From NCBI GenBank assembly GCA_010093515.1, contig MU001677.1:395654-459653 (forward strand): DNA of 64,000 nucleotides, in the 5' to 3' direction. Source of the stretch: Lineolata rhizophorae. Its lineage: Eukaryota; Ascomycota; Dothideomycetes; Lineolatales; Lineolataceae. A program made the position numbers and the translations under genes. The notes below the pieces were generated by a model. That model was not told the origin of the DNA. It searched no databases and was given only the letters and a program-made list of their open reading frames with translations. Below are positions 32,812 through 46,890 of the stretch, in pieces. Each line of letters begins with the position of its first letter. Position 1 is the stretch's first letter.

Positions 32812-35241
32812 ATGTGGGACAGGGTTTCATTTCTTTGCTTCCTCTCGCTTTTGCACGTCGCACAGGGCGCTGCGGCGCCGAGAAACGGGCACTGTATGTC
32901 ATCCGGACATTTCCTCTCAGCTCTCACCCATACTCCCCTGGAGAGCTGAAAGTCCAAAGAGTCTTTTCCCGGGTTTTAAGTCATGCTGTCTTCATGCATA
33001 CTGACTGCTGTTATAGATGCCAGCAGGTCGGACGTTGGGCCCGAGTCGACCAACGACTCCCCGCTTTCCGATACGGCACGAAGACTTGCCGCAAGGGACC
33101 CGGACACTCTCGTTCAATCATCATCGACGCAGAACACACAAGCAGACCGCAGAGGCGAGTTGGAATCAGTCTCTGTCATCATTCAGGAGGAGACAAAGGA
33201 TGACGACTCATCCGGGGCGGTAGAAGGCAACGAGTTCGACCAGGAGGACTCAGACATGTCGACCGCGTCGATAGCACATTTACTCCTTGGAAGGTCACCA
33301 CAAGGAGACCTACCCGCCATCCCTCAAGTCGAGACCTCAATACCGGCTCTCGTCACGGAGATCCCTGCCTTGGTCACCGACATACCCGCCCTTGACACCT
33401 CTATTCCTCCGCTTCCAACGCCGATATTCTACACCTCTGACGGCGCCCCTCAAGTTTCCTATTTCACTCCCACAGCGGCCGCTGTGCCTTCCAGCGATGA
33501 GGTTGCTTCGTCTCAAGGCGGCGATGAGACCGCGTCCCCGACGGAGACGCCCAACGAATCTTCGCAGGCACCGGAACCCACAGCGACATCCGGTGCGTCC
33601 GCACCGTCGCTACCATCCGATTTCTCATCGCGTTTGTCGATAGCGCCCTCATTCACGCCCTCTGGCAGCTTTTCCTTCGATTCTTCTTCTACGATACCCC
33701 ACAGTTCGTTTTCATCGCGTCCGACAACTATCTTGTCTGATACCGTTACGTCTTCTTTTGCGTCCGCTTTGTCGTCCTCGTCTGTTAAGCAGTCCTCGAG
33801 CACGCCGGAGAGCTCCTCCTTTAGCACGAAAGTGCGCTCGACTACCGCCTCCTTTTCGTCATCCACACCTACTCCGTCTTCAAGTACCGAGTCCTCCACC
33901 TCCACGCTGTCCTCTTCCTCCTCCACCAGCACGAGCAGCAGCACCGCCACTCCCAGCACAACCCTCCTACCATCCACCTCTAGCACCACCGCCTCCGCCT
34001 CCGCCTCCGCTTCCTCGACCGACGCCGCGGCCGCGGCGGCAGACTCTTCCTCGGACCTGAGCCCTCCCAAAATCGCCGGCATAGCCATCGGCTCCACCTC
34101 GGCCGTCCTCCTCGCCCTCGTCGGCGTCGCCTTCGTGCTCTACCGCCGGCGCACCCTTCGCGAGCGCCGCGCCCACGGCAACCAAGACGGCCCCGACGGC
34201 CACTCGCCCGTCTACCCGGAAGAGGCGTACCTGTACGACCCGCCGATTCCGCCCGAAGGCGGCAGCGGCGGCGGCGCCGCGGGCGCTGCCGCTGCCGCGG
34301 GCGCGGGCGCGCGGCGCAGCACGGCGAGCAGCGTGGCCACGGCGACCACGACGGGCGGCTCCCAGGCCGGCGCCAACAAGCGCGCGAGCAACCGGAGCAG
34401 CGTGGGCGCCAAGGCGGCGGCGGCCGTGGGTCTGGGCTGGGCCGGCGGATGGGCCGCGCCGCACGACGACGCCAACCCGCGCGCCAGCTCGGCGAGCGAG
34501 CGCGAGAACCTGCTGGCCGGCGGCGCGGCCAAGTCGGCGCCGGGGTCGCGGCCGACGAGCCGGGGCCACGACGCCGCGGGAGCGGCGGCGGCGGGTTACG
34601 GGAACGAGTACGGCGGCACGGCGACGCCGCCGATGCCGCACGCAGGCGCGGGCTGGGCGGGCGCCCGCCCCGACCCCCCGCCGGGCACCGTGCTCTCCAC
34701 GCCGCCCAAGCCCGGCTCCACGCCGCCCATGACGCCCCAGCCGCTGCCCCGGCTGCCCACGATGCGCCAGGTGCACAACTACAGCACGCCGACGGGGCTC
34801 TCGCCCGTGGCCGCCGGCGCCGGCGTCGGGCTCGGCGGCCCCTCGTCCTCGGGCCCGTCCGCGGCCCCGCGGCCCCACCACGTCGCGCCCCGCGGGCCCG
34901 CCGCACACTACCAGCCGCTCGGGCTCGCGCCCGGCGCGACGGCGCGCCACAGCGGGTCGGGCGCGGGCGCGTGGATGGCGAGCAGCGCGAGCGGGCGCAA
35001 GGGCAAAGGGCGGGCGAGCGGGGGCGCGGGCGCGGGCGCGCTGGGCTTCGGCGGGCTGAGCAACGGGCGGTGGGAGCGCGTCGACGAGGTGCCCGAGGAG
35101 GATCAGGACGAGCGCGCGCCTTTTATGATGAGCGGCGGGGCGGCGAGTCCGCCGGATCCGGCGTACGTGCGGCCGAGCAGTAGGGGGAGCGATGAGAGGG
35201 AGTTTGCGGATCCGAGGTTGGTGGGGCAGAGGAGTTTTTGA
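32812..35241 (+). CDS. Single-pass Ser/Thr-rich surface protein (Mid2/WSC-like architecture)
   Basis: Exon 1 (32812-32893) encodes the signal peptide MWDRVSFLCFLSLLHVAQGA; a GTATGT donor at 32894 and a TAG acceptor at 33014-33016 join it in phase 1 to exon 2 (33017-35241), total 768 residues. The ectodomain has seven-residue repeats (IPALVTE, IPALVTD, IPALDTS, IPPLPTP) near residue 135, then about 170 residues of Ser/Thr suited to O-mannosylation. One membrane span follows, IAGIAIGSTSAVLLALVGVA, near residues 379-400, then YRRRTLRERR, a stop-transfer. The cytoplasmic tail of about 360 residues is Gly/Ala/Pro/Ser-rich. This is the layout of fungal cell-wall stress sensors, but no WSC or other named domain is seen, so the sensor role is inference. 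Starting at 32983 instead would lose the signal peptide. Confidence 0.85.
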
Positions 35242-38348
<3,107 letters not shown>

Positions 38349-38432
38349 CCCGGGGGGGGGGGGAGTGGATGGCCTTTGTGTATGTGTTGATGGGCTGTCA
38401 TGTGGTGTAGTGAGGGCAGCCTTCTGTGGTAT

Positions 38433-38456
38433 CTATGTATGTATGTATGAATGTAT
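38433..38456. repeat. TATG microsatellite
   Basis: About five TATG units with one AATG variant, just past the Obg gene. Confidence 0.8.
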
Positions 38457-40068
38457 TGTATTATATTATATTTGATGACCCCTTACTACAGCGGTGTGAG
38501 GACGAGTATTTAGTCCAATTTCACGTCGAAGTTGTTGGTTTGTTTCAGGTTCGAGGAAATTCACATGGCTATCGAGAGCGTACCTAAACTCGAAAGAGTT
38601 GTCTCTTGAGAACCTTGCCAGACATTCTAGATATTACTAAGACTAAACGACATTATAAACTTCAATTAGGTGCCTCAAGATTTAAATGAATACTTGCCAG
38701 CTTCAAATTTGCATGTCTTCAACAGAAGCATATAGAACTTATAGGCCACTTCAAACTTAGAAGGACAACCTAGAACTTTGAGTGAGATTTCTAAGACCAT
38801 GACATTTGTGGCTGATCTCAAGGTCTCAGCACGCGGGTGTCCACTTTTAGCAAAGTTTTCTTGAGATTGCTGTAGCATCGCCTCCATATATCACTGCTGC
38901 CACGCGAAAGCGAGAACTGCAAATGATGCAAACCGCGACGCTTAGAAGTTAGTCTCAGAAATTTCGGCTAAGCAAATATACTTTTAGCATTTTGAGATGT
39001 TGGTCAGTAGCTCGTGATCAAGCAGATATGTATCACTTTACCCACCGAGTCGCGTACCAGACGTCAATGCCTATAAGCTCTCTTCGCCATGGTTCTGCGT
39101 AGAACACCCACTGGGCGCGAAGGGATTGAATCACGTCACGCATACCCAATGTAGTACTTATAGACCACAACCAATAAACGCACCCATCCGTTCTATCGAC
39201 CTCTTCCTCTCTAAAGCTACGCCTACGCTTTCGCACCAAACGACAAATTATCCCCTTCTACCACCCTTGAACAAACGAAATACATTAGACCCAGACAGCC
39301 CAAAAACAGCAGCGCCGAAGTCAGATCAGCCAGCCACTCGGCCCAACACGACAGATAAAGAGACCTACATCCCATCTGGATACAAAGCACCTGAGCAGCA
39401 CCACTTCTCGCAGGTAAACGCCGCCCGAACCCTACGTATCTATGTCAAACACACCGAACTCAGGAGCCACAGACAAAGGAGTACGCGCGATAATAGGCGA
39501 GACTAAGCCGCAAGGAAGAATGGACTTTGACGTGTGGAGGACACGCAGAATCTAAGCATAGCACGAAAGGACAAGCGCCAAGGAGGCAAAGAGGAAGGAC
39601 GCCGTCGAAACAATTGACTGGGGGCAAATCTTTGCTTCAGGCCGTGTTATCTTCCACGCCCCTTTCCCCCATCCCCGCGGCCGGCGCCGCAGGGACCCTT
39701 ACTTGCGAACCGGAACCTGGATGACGCCTCTTGCGGCTGTCCCAAGAAGCGAACAACGCCGAAGACAAGCGCGAACGGCAGCAGTAGTCGGGATATCTCT
39801 ACCTACGTACAGCCTCAGGAGATGGAGACAAGCAAGACGAGCGTAAGAAAAAGAAAAGAAAAAAAAATGTCACAGAACGGAGAGGAAGAGTCCATGAACC
39901 GCCACCCCACGAGAGAGAGAGAGAAAGGGTTCCATCAAAGTCATGCTTTGCCCTCCACCCCCCCTATCCTTTGCCCTAAATCGACTACAAGAACGCCTCC
40001 CTCCGAGTTCTGGTTCTGGTCTTGTCGTGGCTGATATAATCGGTCTACACTTGGTCTCGCCGCCCTCC

Positions 40069-40090
40069 CACGCACGCACGCACGCACGCG
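40069..40090. repeat. ACGC microsatellite
   Basis: Five tandem CACG/ACGC units downstream of the kinesin stop codon. Confidence 0.85.
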
Positions 40091-40181
40091 CTCGCCGCCC
40101 GCCCCGACTGGTCTACAAAGCTAATAGCACATGCCGCGAAAACACCTAGGCAAAACCGTCCACCCATCCACGTCCCATCCT

Positions 40182-43100
40182 TCACGACCGCTGGTTAAAG
40201 AACCAACTACTCCTCTTCGCCTGCGTCGGTGTGCCGCCCGACTCCTGGGCCTGCAGCCCCGACAGCACCGGTAGCACCGGGTGATGCTGCTGCTGCTGCT
40301 GTTGGGGGGGAGCGGAGCTGTCGCCGCCGCCGCCGCGCAGCGGCTTAGCGATGCGGGAACCACCGAAGGAGAAGCCGCCGGCGGCGGCGCCGGCTGCGTC
40401 CATGCCGCGCGTCGAGCCCGCCTTGACCGCCTCGAGCCGCTCCTTGACCGCCGCGAGCTGCTTCTCGAAGCTGTTGATGAAAGAAGGCTGAAGTTAGTCG
40501 AGGGCAAACAGAATTGAGCCGCAAGTTGCGGCGTGACTTTCTCTCCTTTTACCGAGGGAAGAAAAGGTGGACATAGATACGTACTGATGGTTCGCCGACG
40601 TCAGCTTCTCCTGCGACTCTTGTAGCAGTGACTCGAGGCTCTGGATGCGCTCGTTGCGAGCGATGAGCTTGCGCTCCGCGATTGCGACCTCCTTCTTGAG
40701 AGAGCTGTTCTGCTCCACGAGCTGGCGCTGCACCACGGTCAGCTGCTCGAGGTTGCGCTCCAGGAACGCCATCTTTTTCTGCTGCGCGCGGTTGTTCGAC
40801 GTGCGCAACACATTGTTATATTGCTCCCGAGTCTCGTCAAGCGAGATCTCGAGCTCGACAACCTGAGTGTTTTTTGAAGATGCTAGTGAGCATGTATCCG
40901 TAGTAACGCGCCATATCCGTTAATAAAAATAGCAACACTCACCCTCTCGCACCGATTCTGCAAATCCCTCATCAAGCTCTTCTTCATGACATCGAACTCG
41001 GCCAGCTGCTGCTGAACCGTCTTGCCATTCATGCCAGCCGACGTTGCGACGCCATTAACCGCCTTGACCCGCTGCTGCAGGCCCTCGATCTCCTGGCGTA
41101 GCCTGACGTTCTCCTCCCCTCTCCTGTCGAGGTCGCGCCGCATCTCGTCCAGGACCTCAGCCTGGCCCTCGCGCCGCGTATCGTACGCCGCCACCAGCTT
41201 GGTCTTGACCTCGTCGACGTCGGCTTCGCCCAGTCCCTTCTCGAGCAGCTCCTCGTGCTCGCGCTGCAGCTTTGCCAGCCGCTCCTCGAGCGCCGTCCGA
41301 CGCGCCATGAGGGCCTCGTCGTGCTCCGAACGCTCTGTGAGCGACAGCTCCGCCTGGCGGACGATGCCCTGGGTCTCGAGCAGCTTCTGGCGGAGCTCGC
41401 GCAGGTCGTCCTGAGACAAGGCCTCTGAGGAGGCCGCGGCGTCATGCAGAGCATCAATGTGCTCGATAGCACCCCTGATGGCACGCTCCTTGTCCGAGAA
41501 GATTTCCGCACCCAGGTCGAAGCCAGCCATCATCTGGGCCATGCGCTCCGCCTTCTTCTTCTCCTTCTCGTCAAGCACGGCTGACGTCTCCTTGGCGCTC
41601 ATCTTGGCATCAAGCAGCTGCTGCTTCACGTCGTCGAGCTCCGCAGTCAACTCAGAGTTGGCCTCCTTCAGGCCATCCATGGTGATCTGAGCCTCCTTGG
41701 TCTCAAAGTTGATCTTCTCCACTTGCATCTTAAGCTCGTTGATCTCGCTGTTGAGTTTCTCGTTGTCTTTGCTGGATCGCGTGTCGCGCTCTCGCAGCTC
41801 TGCTAGCTCCTCCTTGGCATCCTTGAGGTTCTTCTCCGCGTTGGCCATCTGCGTCTCCTTTTCCGCGAGCTGATCCTGCAGCTCATTTTCCCGCCTAAGG
41901 AACTCCTCCTTCTCGTCCTTGTCCATGGGGATAGTGGGCGTTTCCGACCTCTCCAACTCCATCCGTGACTCCGGTCTCGACGGCGTCTCCGACCTACTCT
42001 TCGGCTCCGCGCTCTGTATTCGAGCAGGCGTTCCGGGCCGCGGCTTTGGCTCCGCCTTCTTACCTGCTCCGGAGGCACCATCTCGTTGCAGCGGTACGAC
42101 CCACTGATCCTTAGGCACAGATTCGCCACTTCGCCAGAGTTGAACTTCGCCCTCTAACGACGTGATGTAGCCCTCAAACGTCGTGACCTGCGTTTGCGCC
42201 TTCTTGAGTAGAGCCTTGAGCTCAGTCGGACTAAGCTCAGCATTGACCTTGGCCTTGTTCTTGATGGCCTTTGCTCTGACACCAAATCGCAGCGTGCTGA
42301 CTGTTTCGGCGTCGTTATAGCTACTGGGGGAACAATTGATGATGAGCGTCGTTCGTGAGTTACCGCCGAGCGATTCTTGAAGAATACGGGTGAGTTTCGA
42401 ATCTCGGTACGGGATGTGCGTTGATTTGCCGTCGGTGAGAGAGTTGATGACCATGCCTAGAGCGCTCAAGCTCTTGTTGATCTTCTTTGCCTCCTCTAGT
42501 GTCTGCCCGCTCGCGCCTGTCTTTCCAACTTTTTCTGAACCTGCCAGATCGACGAGGAACAGCTGCCCGCTCTTGGCCGAGCCTGTCTCCACGTTCTTCT
42601 GTGTGACGGTGATGACGAATATAGAATGAGATCGTGATGATTCCTGGTTCATGTTCGTAGCCGCGACGGCACGGGCCATGCCACCTCTACGCATCACCTC
42701 ATACACTTCTTGCACGCTTGACACGTATATCTCGAGCAAGCCCTTCACGTAAACACCCCTGTTCTTCTCTTCGTGCACGGGGAGATTGTCATTCTGTGGC
42801 GCGAGCAGGTCTCGGATGCGCTCCATGTAAATCTCCATGTAGCTGACGCGAACGGTGTACTCGATGTTGCCGGGTGACGCGAGAATGCTTGCGAAGATCT
42901 GCTCGACGATGCGTGGGATGATACCCTTGCCCATATCGTCGTCGATGTCGGATCCCATCATTGTGTATGACTTACCGGCGCCCGTCTGGCCGTACGCGAA
43001 GACGGTGCCGTTGTACCCATTGAGGATGTCGTCGACGGTTGAGCGGATTGAGAAGTCGAACACATCATGTTGCGCCGAGTCCATTTGAAAGACACGGTCG

Positions 43101-43579
43101 AAGGTGAATGACCCGGAGGCCTCCTTGGACTATCGCCGCGTGATCATATTAGCAAAAGTAGACGAAGACAGAAGCTACTACAGTGGAGCGCTGCTGCTTG
43201 CGTTGCCGTTAACAGCGCCTCCACTTCTCGGCCCTTGGTGCCCCTCCCTGAGATCGTCTTCCATAATCTGCAAGCAGCAAGGACGGAAAAGTGCAAATTC
43301 GACGCGGCAAATACGTACGGATATGTAACATGTATCTTCGCTCTGGAACTCGACGATCGGTTCGCCGCCGCTCGCAGTCTCGACCTTGTTTTGCGGGCGG
43401 AACCGCGCGACGACTGTGACGCGACAGGCCCTAGTCAGCGGACAACTTGTGCCTATTCTCGAGGAAGCAGTATGATTTCAAACGGCATTGTCTTCGGAGG
43501 GTCTCATTGCGAAGACGGCTCGACGGGAGGGAGGGTTCGCGGGCGCACCTTTGATCTGGTTGGAGCTGCTGGCGCGCAT
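40182..43579 (-). CDS. Conventional kinesin heavy chain (fungal kinesin-1, NKIN type)
   Basis: Plus-end-directed microtubule motor for organelle and vesicle transport in hyphae. Five exons, 43579-43549, 43413-43319, 43129-40943, 40862-40585 and 40470-40182, fit in frame (959 residues; known fungal conventional kinesins are about 930). Start MRASSSNQIK leads to VVARFRPQNKVE. P-loop GQTGAGKS at 89-96, switch I NQESSRSHSIF, switch II VDLAGSEKVGKTG, and the microtubule-binding HIPYRDSKLTRILQESLGGN. A neck and long heptad coiled-coil stalk follow. The tail carries GSRIAKPLRG, the IAK motif used for autoinhibition, and ends SSWFFNQRS as fungal members do. A Q6 run lies in the tail. No light-chain dependence is expected in fungi (family knowledge). 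Intron 2 (43318-43130) contains a short open segment that could be an alternative exon. Confidence 0.95.
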
Positions 43580-45018
43580 ACATTGTCAGCGTCGTGATTG
43601 ATTCGAGAGTCCATCCTCAACCTCCTCCGACGCGCAACCCGAAGCGACAGCGCAGCTGCGTATGCGGCGCCGTCGCACCCGGGTGCACAAAATGAAATCC
43701 AACACCGAGCATCAGGGACAGAGCAGGTAGCACTTACGCCATGGTTGCGGATCACGGGCAGAGCCCCGGCCCAACAGCCAGCCCCCTGGGTAAACTCTAT
43801 CCGCCTACACCGACCGTCCGCGGCGGGCCAACGGCGAGCGCGGCAGGCCCACGTGGAACGTGTTCGGGGGCTAGGCGAAACTTGTTTTCCGGACGGCAGC
43901 AGCGGGCGAGGGCTGGGGGTGAAAAGGGAAGGAATCGGCGTCCGGGGGAGGCGGAGAAAAGAGAAGCAATAGAGAGGCGTTGTGGTGCCGCGATGCCGAA
44001 GACACGAGGGGCTCGGGGGTCGGGGTGACAGAACCGAAACGCGGGCGGACAAGGGACCGGCGGGCGTCGGCGGCGGCGGCGGAGGGGGTCACTCCCGACC
44101 GACAAAAACGACAGCGCGCGTCGCGTCCGGGGCAAGTCGTGCGAGGGAGAAAGGGCTCGAGGACGGCTGGCAGCGGGGAGCAGAGGCGAAGAAGGAAGGC
44201 TTTGCTCGAGTGGCGACGCGAAGCGAGGACGAGGCGGGAGAGGGTGCGTGCAGCGAGGTGAACAATATGCAGAGAGGTCGTGGGCTCGTGGGGTTGGTGT
44301 TGAGGTCCGGGGAGCGTGTCCCTGTTTGGCTTGACGAGCAAGGCGGGCGTGCAGCTGGCCGGGCACCGCGTCCGCGCTAGCGGCAGGGGAGGGCGTGCGC
44401 GGCTGCCGGCTGCTACAACATGCACGTGACTGGGACTATGCCTCGCGGGCCCAATCCACCCGGGTCGGAGTTCGAGTTCGAGTTCGAGATTCTCATTCTC
44501 TACGAGCGAGGACTCACGCCGTGCAGTGTCTGCCCGGCCCAAGAGCGGGAGCGGAAAAGGAAGAACAATAATAGAGAAGCCCGACGCACACGCAGGCAAA
44601 CCAAGTCCCTCAAGTGCCTCAAACTCAACAACTAGTAGAAGAACAGACTCCGTACAGCAGGCCGCCTTCGACCTCAGCCGACCAAACCCTCTTCACACGG
44701 CGTACATGATGTCCTTGCATTTGCTCACCGCTTCCCCGAACGCCATGCTCAGATGACCTCGAAGTAGACAAGAAAATCTGGGCCATGAGCCAAGCCAAAA
44801 AGGAACAACAGGAAAGTGACAAGATGAAAACAAGAAAACCCTTCGCAGAGAAATGATCCGTCCTATTCGCGTGACTCATTACAGTTCCCCATGTCTATCG
44901 TACCGTCCCAGGCCATACTATGATTTATCGGGTATGCGTGTGTTGAACCGTCTTAACTTGCTTCCAGCAACACTGCATTATGCATGACTCCACACCCATC
45001 TCTGCGCTTCGTGAGGAA
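43580..45018. promoter_or_regulatory. Intergenic region: kinesin promoter side and Rad6 3' flank
   Basis: GC-rich 43.6-44.4 kb ahead of the kinesin start. A GAGTTC hexamer repeat lies at 44468-44489. Frames on both strands overlap and lack domains. Confidence 0.4.
44468..44489. repeat. GAGTTC hexanucleotide repeat
   Basis: Three and a half GAGTTC units. Confidence 0.75.
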
Positions 45019-45927
45019 CTAGTCCTCCCACGACTTCTCGACCGTCTCCCGCACCCTCTTGACATACTCGCGCCTGTTATCTTTGTACAAGTTCGACGCT
45101 TCCACGTTTGCCGGCGAGGACGTATTCGGGTCGTTGAGCAGACTGCCGCCGTGACGCACCACATTAACTGCCTCGTCCGCATTCCTCGAGTCCTCGAGCC
45201 CCCAAAGAAGACTCGCCGAACTTACCTCTGTATACTCGTCAAGATGGCGGCCACGTCGTACGTCGGGCTCCACCGATTCTGCAGGATGTCGAGGCACAGC
45301 TCGCCCGTCGCGTACACGTTCGGGTGGAACATCTGCGACACGAAGCGCACGCCGGGCGGCTTGTTCGGGTACTGCTCCTCGAAGTTCATGACGAGCCGGA
45401 ACGTGCCGTCCTCGAAGGGCGTGTCCGCCGGGCCGATGATAACAGCGTTCCTGTATTCCGCCTCCCAATGTAAGCCCGCTTGTCCCGTGAAGAAATCGTC
45501 GCCTGCCACCGCATGTGTACGTGAAGCAGCCACCTCGCCACCCAGCGACCCTGCCTCCTCTGTCGCTACTCGCGCGGGAGCCAGATAGACGTGTTCGTTG
45601 ACGCGCTGGTTCGAGTGAGAGTGGAGCCCTACCATGTCATGACGTTGTCCGCCACCGGTGACGCCGACACTCCCGCCGGAGGGTCTGTTTGCATGCGCTG
45701 CAGCCACCGCCGCAAAAGTCAGCCTTTATCTTCGGGATAGTATGCCATGTCAAAGAGCTGCACAGAATTCAACTCAGCCGTCACGTTAAGCTCTACCCCG
45801 GCGGCAAGCTTGAACAAAGACGTGCTGCGCGGAGGATAGTGTGATATGCGCCGACACGTTTAGCGGAGAGCTAGGTAAAGCCCACCTTAAAATCCCGCAT
45901 CAAGCGGCGTCTCGCCGAAGTGGACAT
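45019..45927 (-). CDS. RAD6: Ubiquitin-conjugating enzyme E2, Rad6/UbcB type
   Basis: E2 that ubiquitinates PCNA with Rad18 in damage tolerance, histone H2B with Bre1, and N-degron substrates with Ubr1. Four exons, 45927-45886, 45697-45633, 45450-45226 and 45142-45019, join with phases 0, 2 and 2 to give 151 residues, the typical length in filamentous ascomycetes. Start [14 protein letters not shown] is the conserved Rad6 N-terminus. MTW spans intron 2 into [19 protein letters not shown]. The active-site Cys lies in [15 protein letters not shown] and the end is [12 protein letters not shown]. The long acidic tail of the budding-yeast protein is absent, as in other filamentous fungi. Against the usual family sequence it has [14 protein letters not shown] and a few other conservative changes. 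Confidence 0.96.
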
Positions 45928-46890
45928 TTTCGCCGTAGGTCTTTGTCTGTACGCCGGGTGGGCAGGCTGGCGAGGTGGGTGCTGGAAGGCAGGCGGCTCG
46001 AGTCTCTCCAAGGGGGATGCAAGCGATCGTCTACGGCGCTGACAAGGTTTACACTAGGGGCGAAATGGTAGAGGCGCCAGGTTCGGAAGAGGGGCGCAAG
46101 CAGGCTGAGACGGGAGAGTCTCGGAGGTAGGGGCGTGGTGGTAGACGGAGAATGGTAGGAGAGAAAGGCGGGGAGGGGCGACAAGTTAACGAATAGCTTC
46201 ATCCGCATTACCTCCGATGAACGTGCTAGAGGAACCACGCAATACATCACGTGCTCACCATATCGCCACCACTTCACTTACTATTGGGCCTTAGATGAAT
46301 TTTGTCAGTTCGTCAGCGTTGCTCTGCGGTTTTAAGTTCGCCTTAGGCCTTACTGTTTATGCTCTACGAATCACATTTCACTTTATCCGTCTAAAGTATC
46401 CACCTCTGAGCTCTGAACTGCCTTCTAGATACTAAGGTGCCATCACATACGCCGCCATCCAGCTAGAACAGCATCAACAGCAGAAATTGGTTCGATCCTG
46501 CATTCTAATATATTTCCTGATTGGAGAGACCCTTCCATCCTTATACAAGACCGATATCCCCACTCAAACGCCCGCAGATGCAACCTCGTGCAGAGCAAAA
46601 GCCCGGAGCTATCCATACAGTAGGGAAGCAAGCCACACCCTAAAAGCCTATAAGACTTTCCACCTGCCAAGTAACACCCCTTTTTGTCTTATAATACAAG
46701 TGACACTGAGTGGGTATGGTTATCTATACAAATTTGAAACTAGAAGATGCCACCAGCTACCCAAGCTAGCCGGCCAAGTCATACACGGAGATCCTAAACC
46801 CTGATCTCCACCCTCCTTCACCTGTCACACGCATTAGCTTTAGCACACCACCGCCCCAGCGCTCCTTAGACGACGCTATCCACATCCAGA
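45928..46890. other. Intergenic region (Rad6 promoter side, helicase 3' flank)
   Basis: No gene recognised. GGTTCGATCC at 46489-46498 resembles a tRNA T-arm but lacks the remainder of a tRNA. Confidence 0.45.

Larger units (their letters stand above)
38349..40181. other. Convergent intergenic region with microsatellites
   Basis: Between the Obg and kinesin stop codons. A TATG repeat lies at 38433-38456 and an ACGC repeat at 40069-40090, the latter probably in the kinesin 3' UTR. 38.45-39.05 kb is AT-rich. Small frames at 38675-39506 have no support. Confidence 0.5.

Noticed and set aside
46440-46510. Possible tRNA (GGTTCGATCC box)
   Set aside because: No matching A box, acceptor stem or anticodon arm at the right distances.
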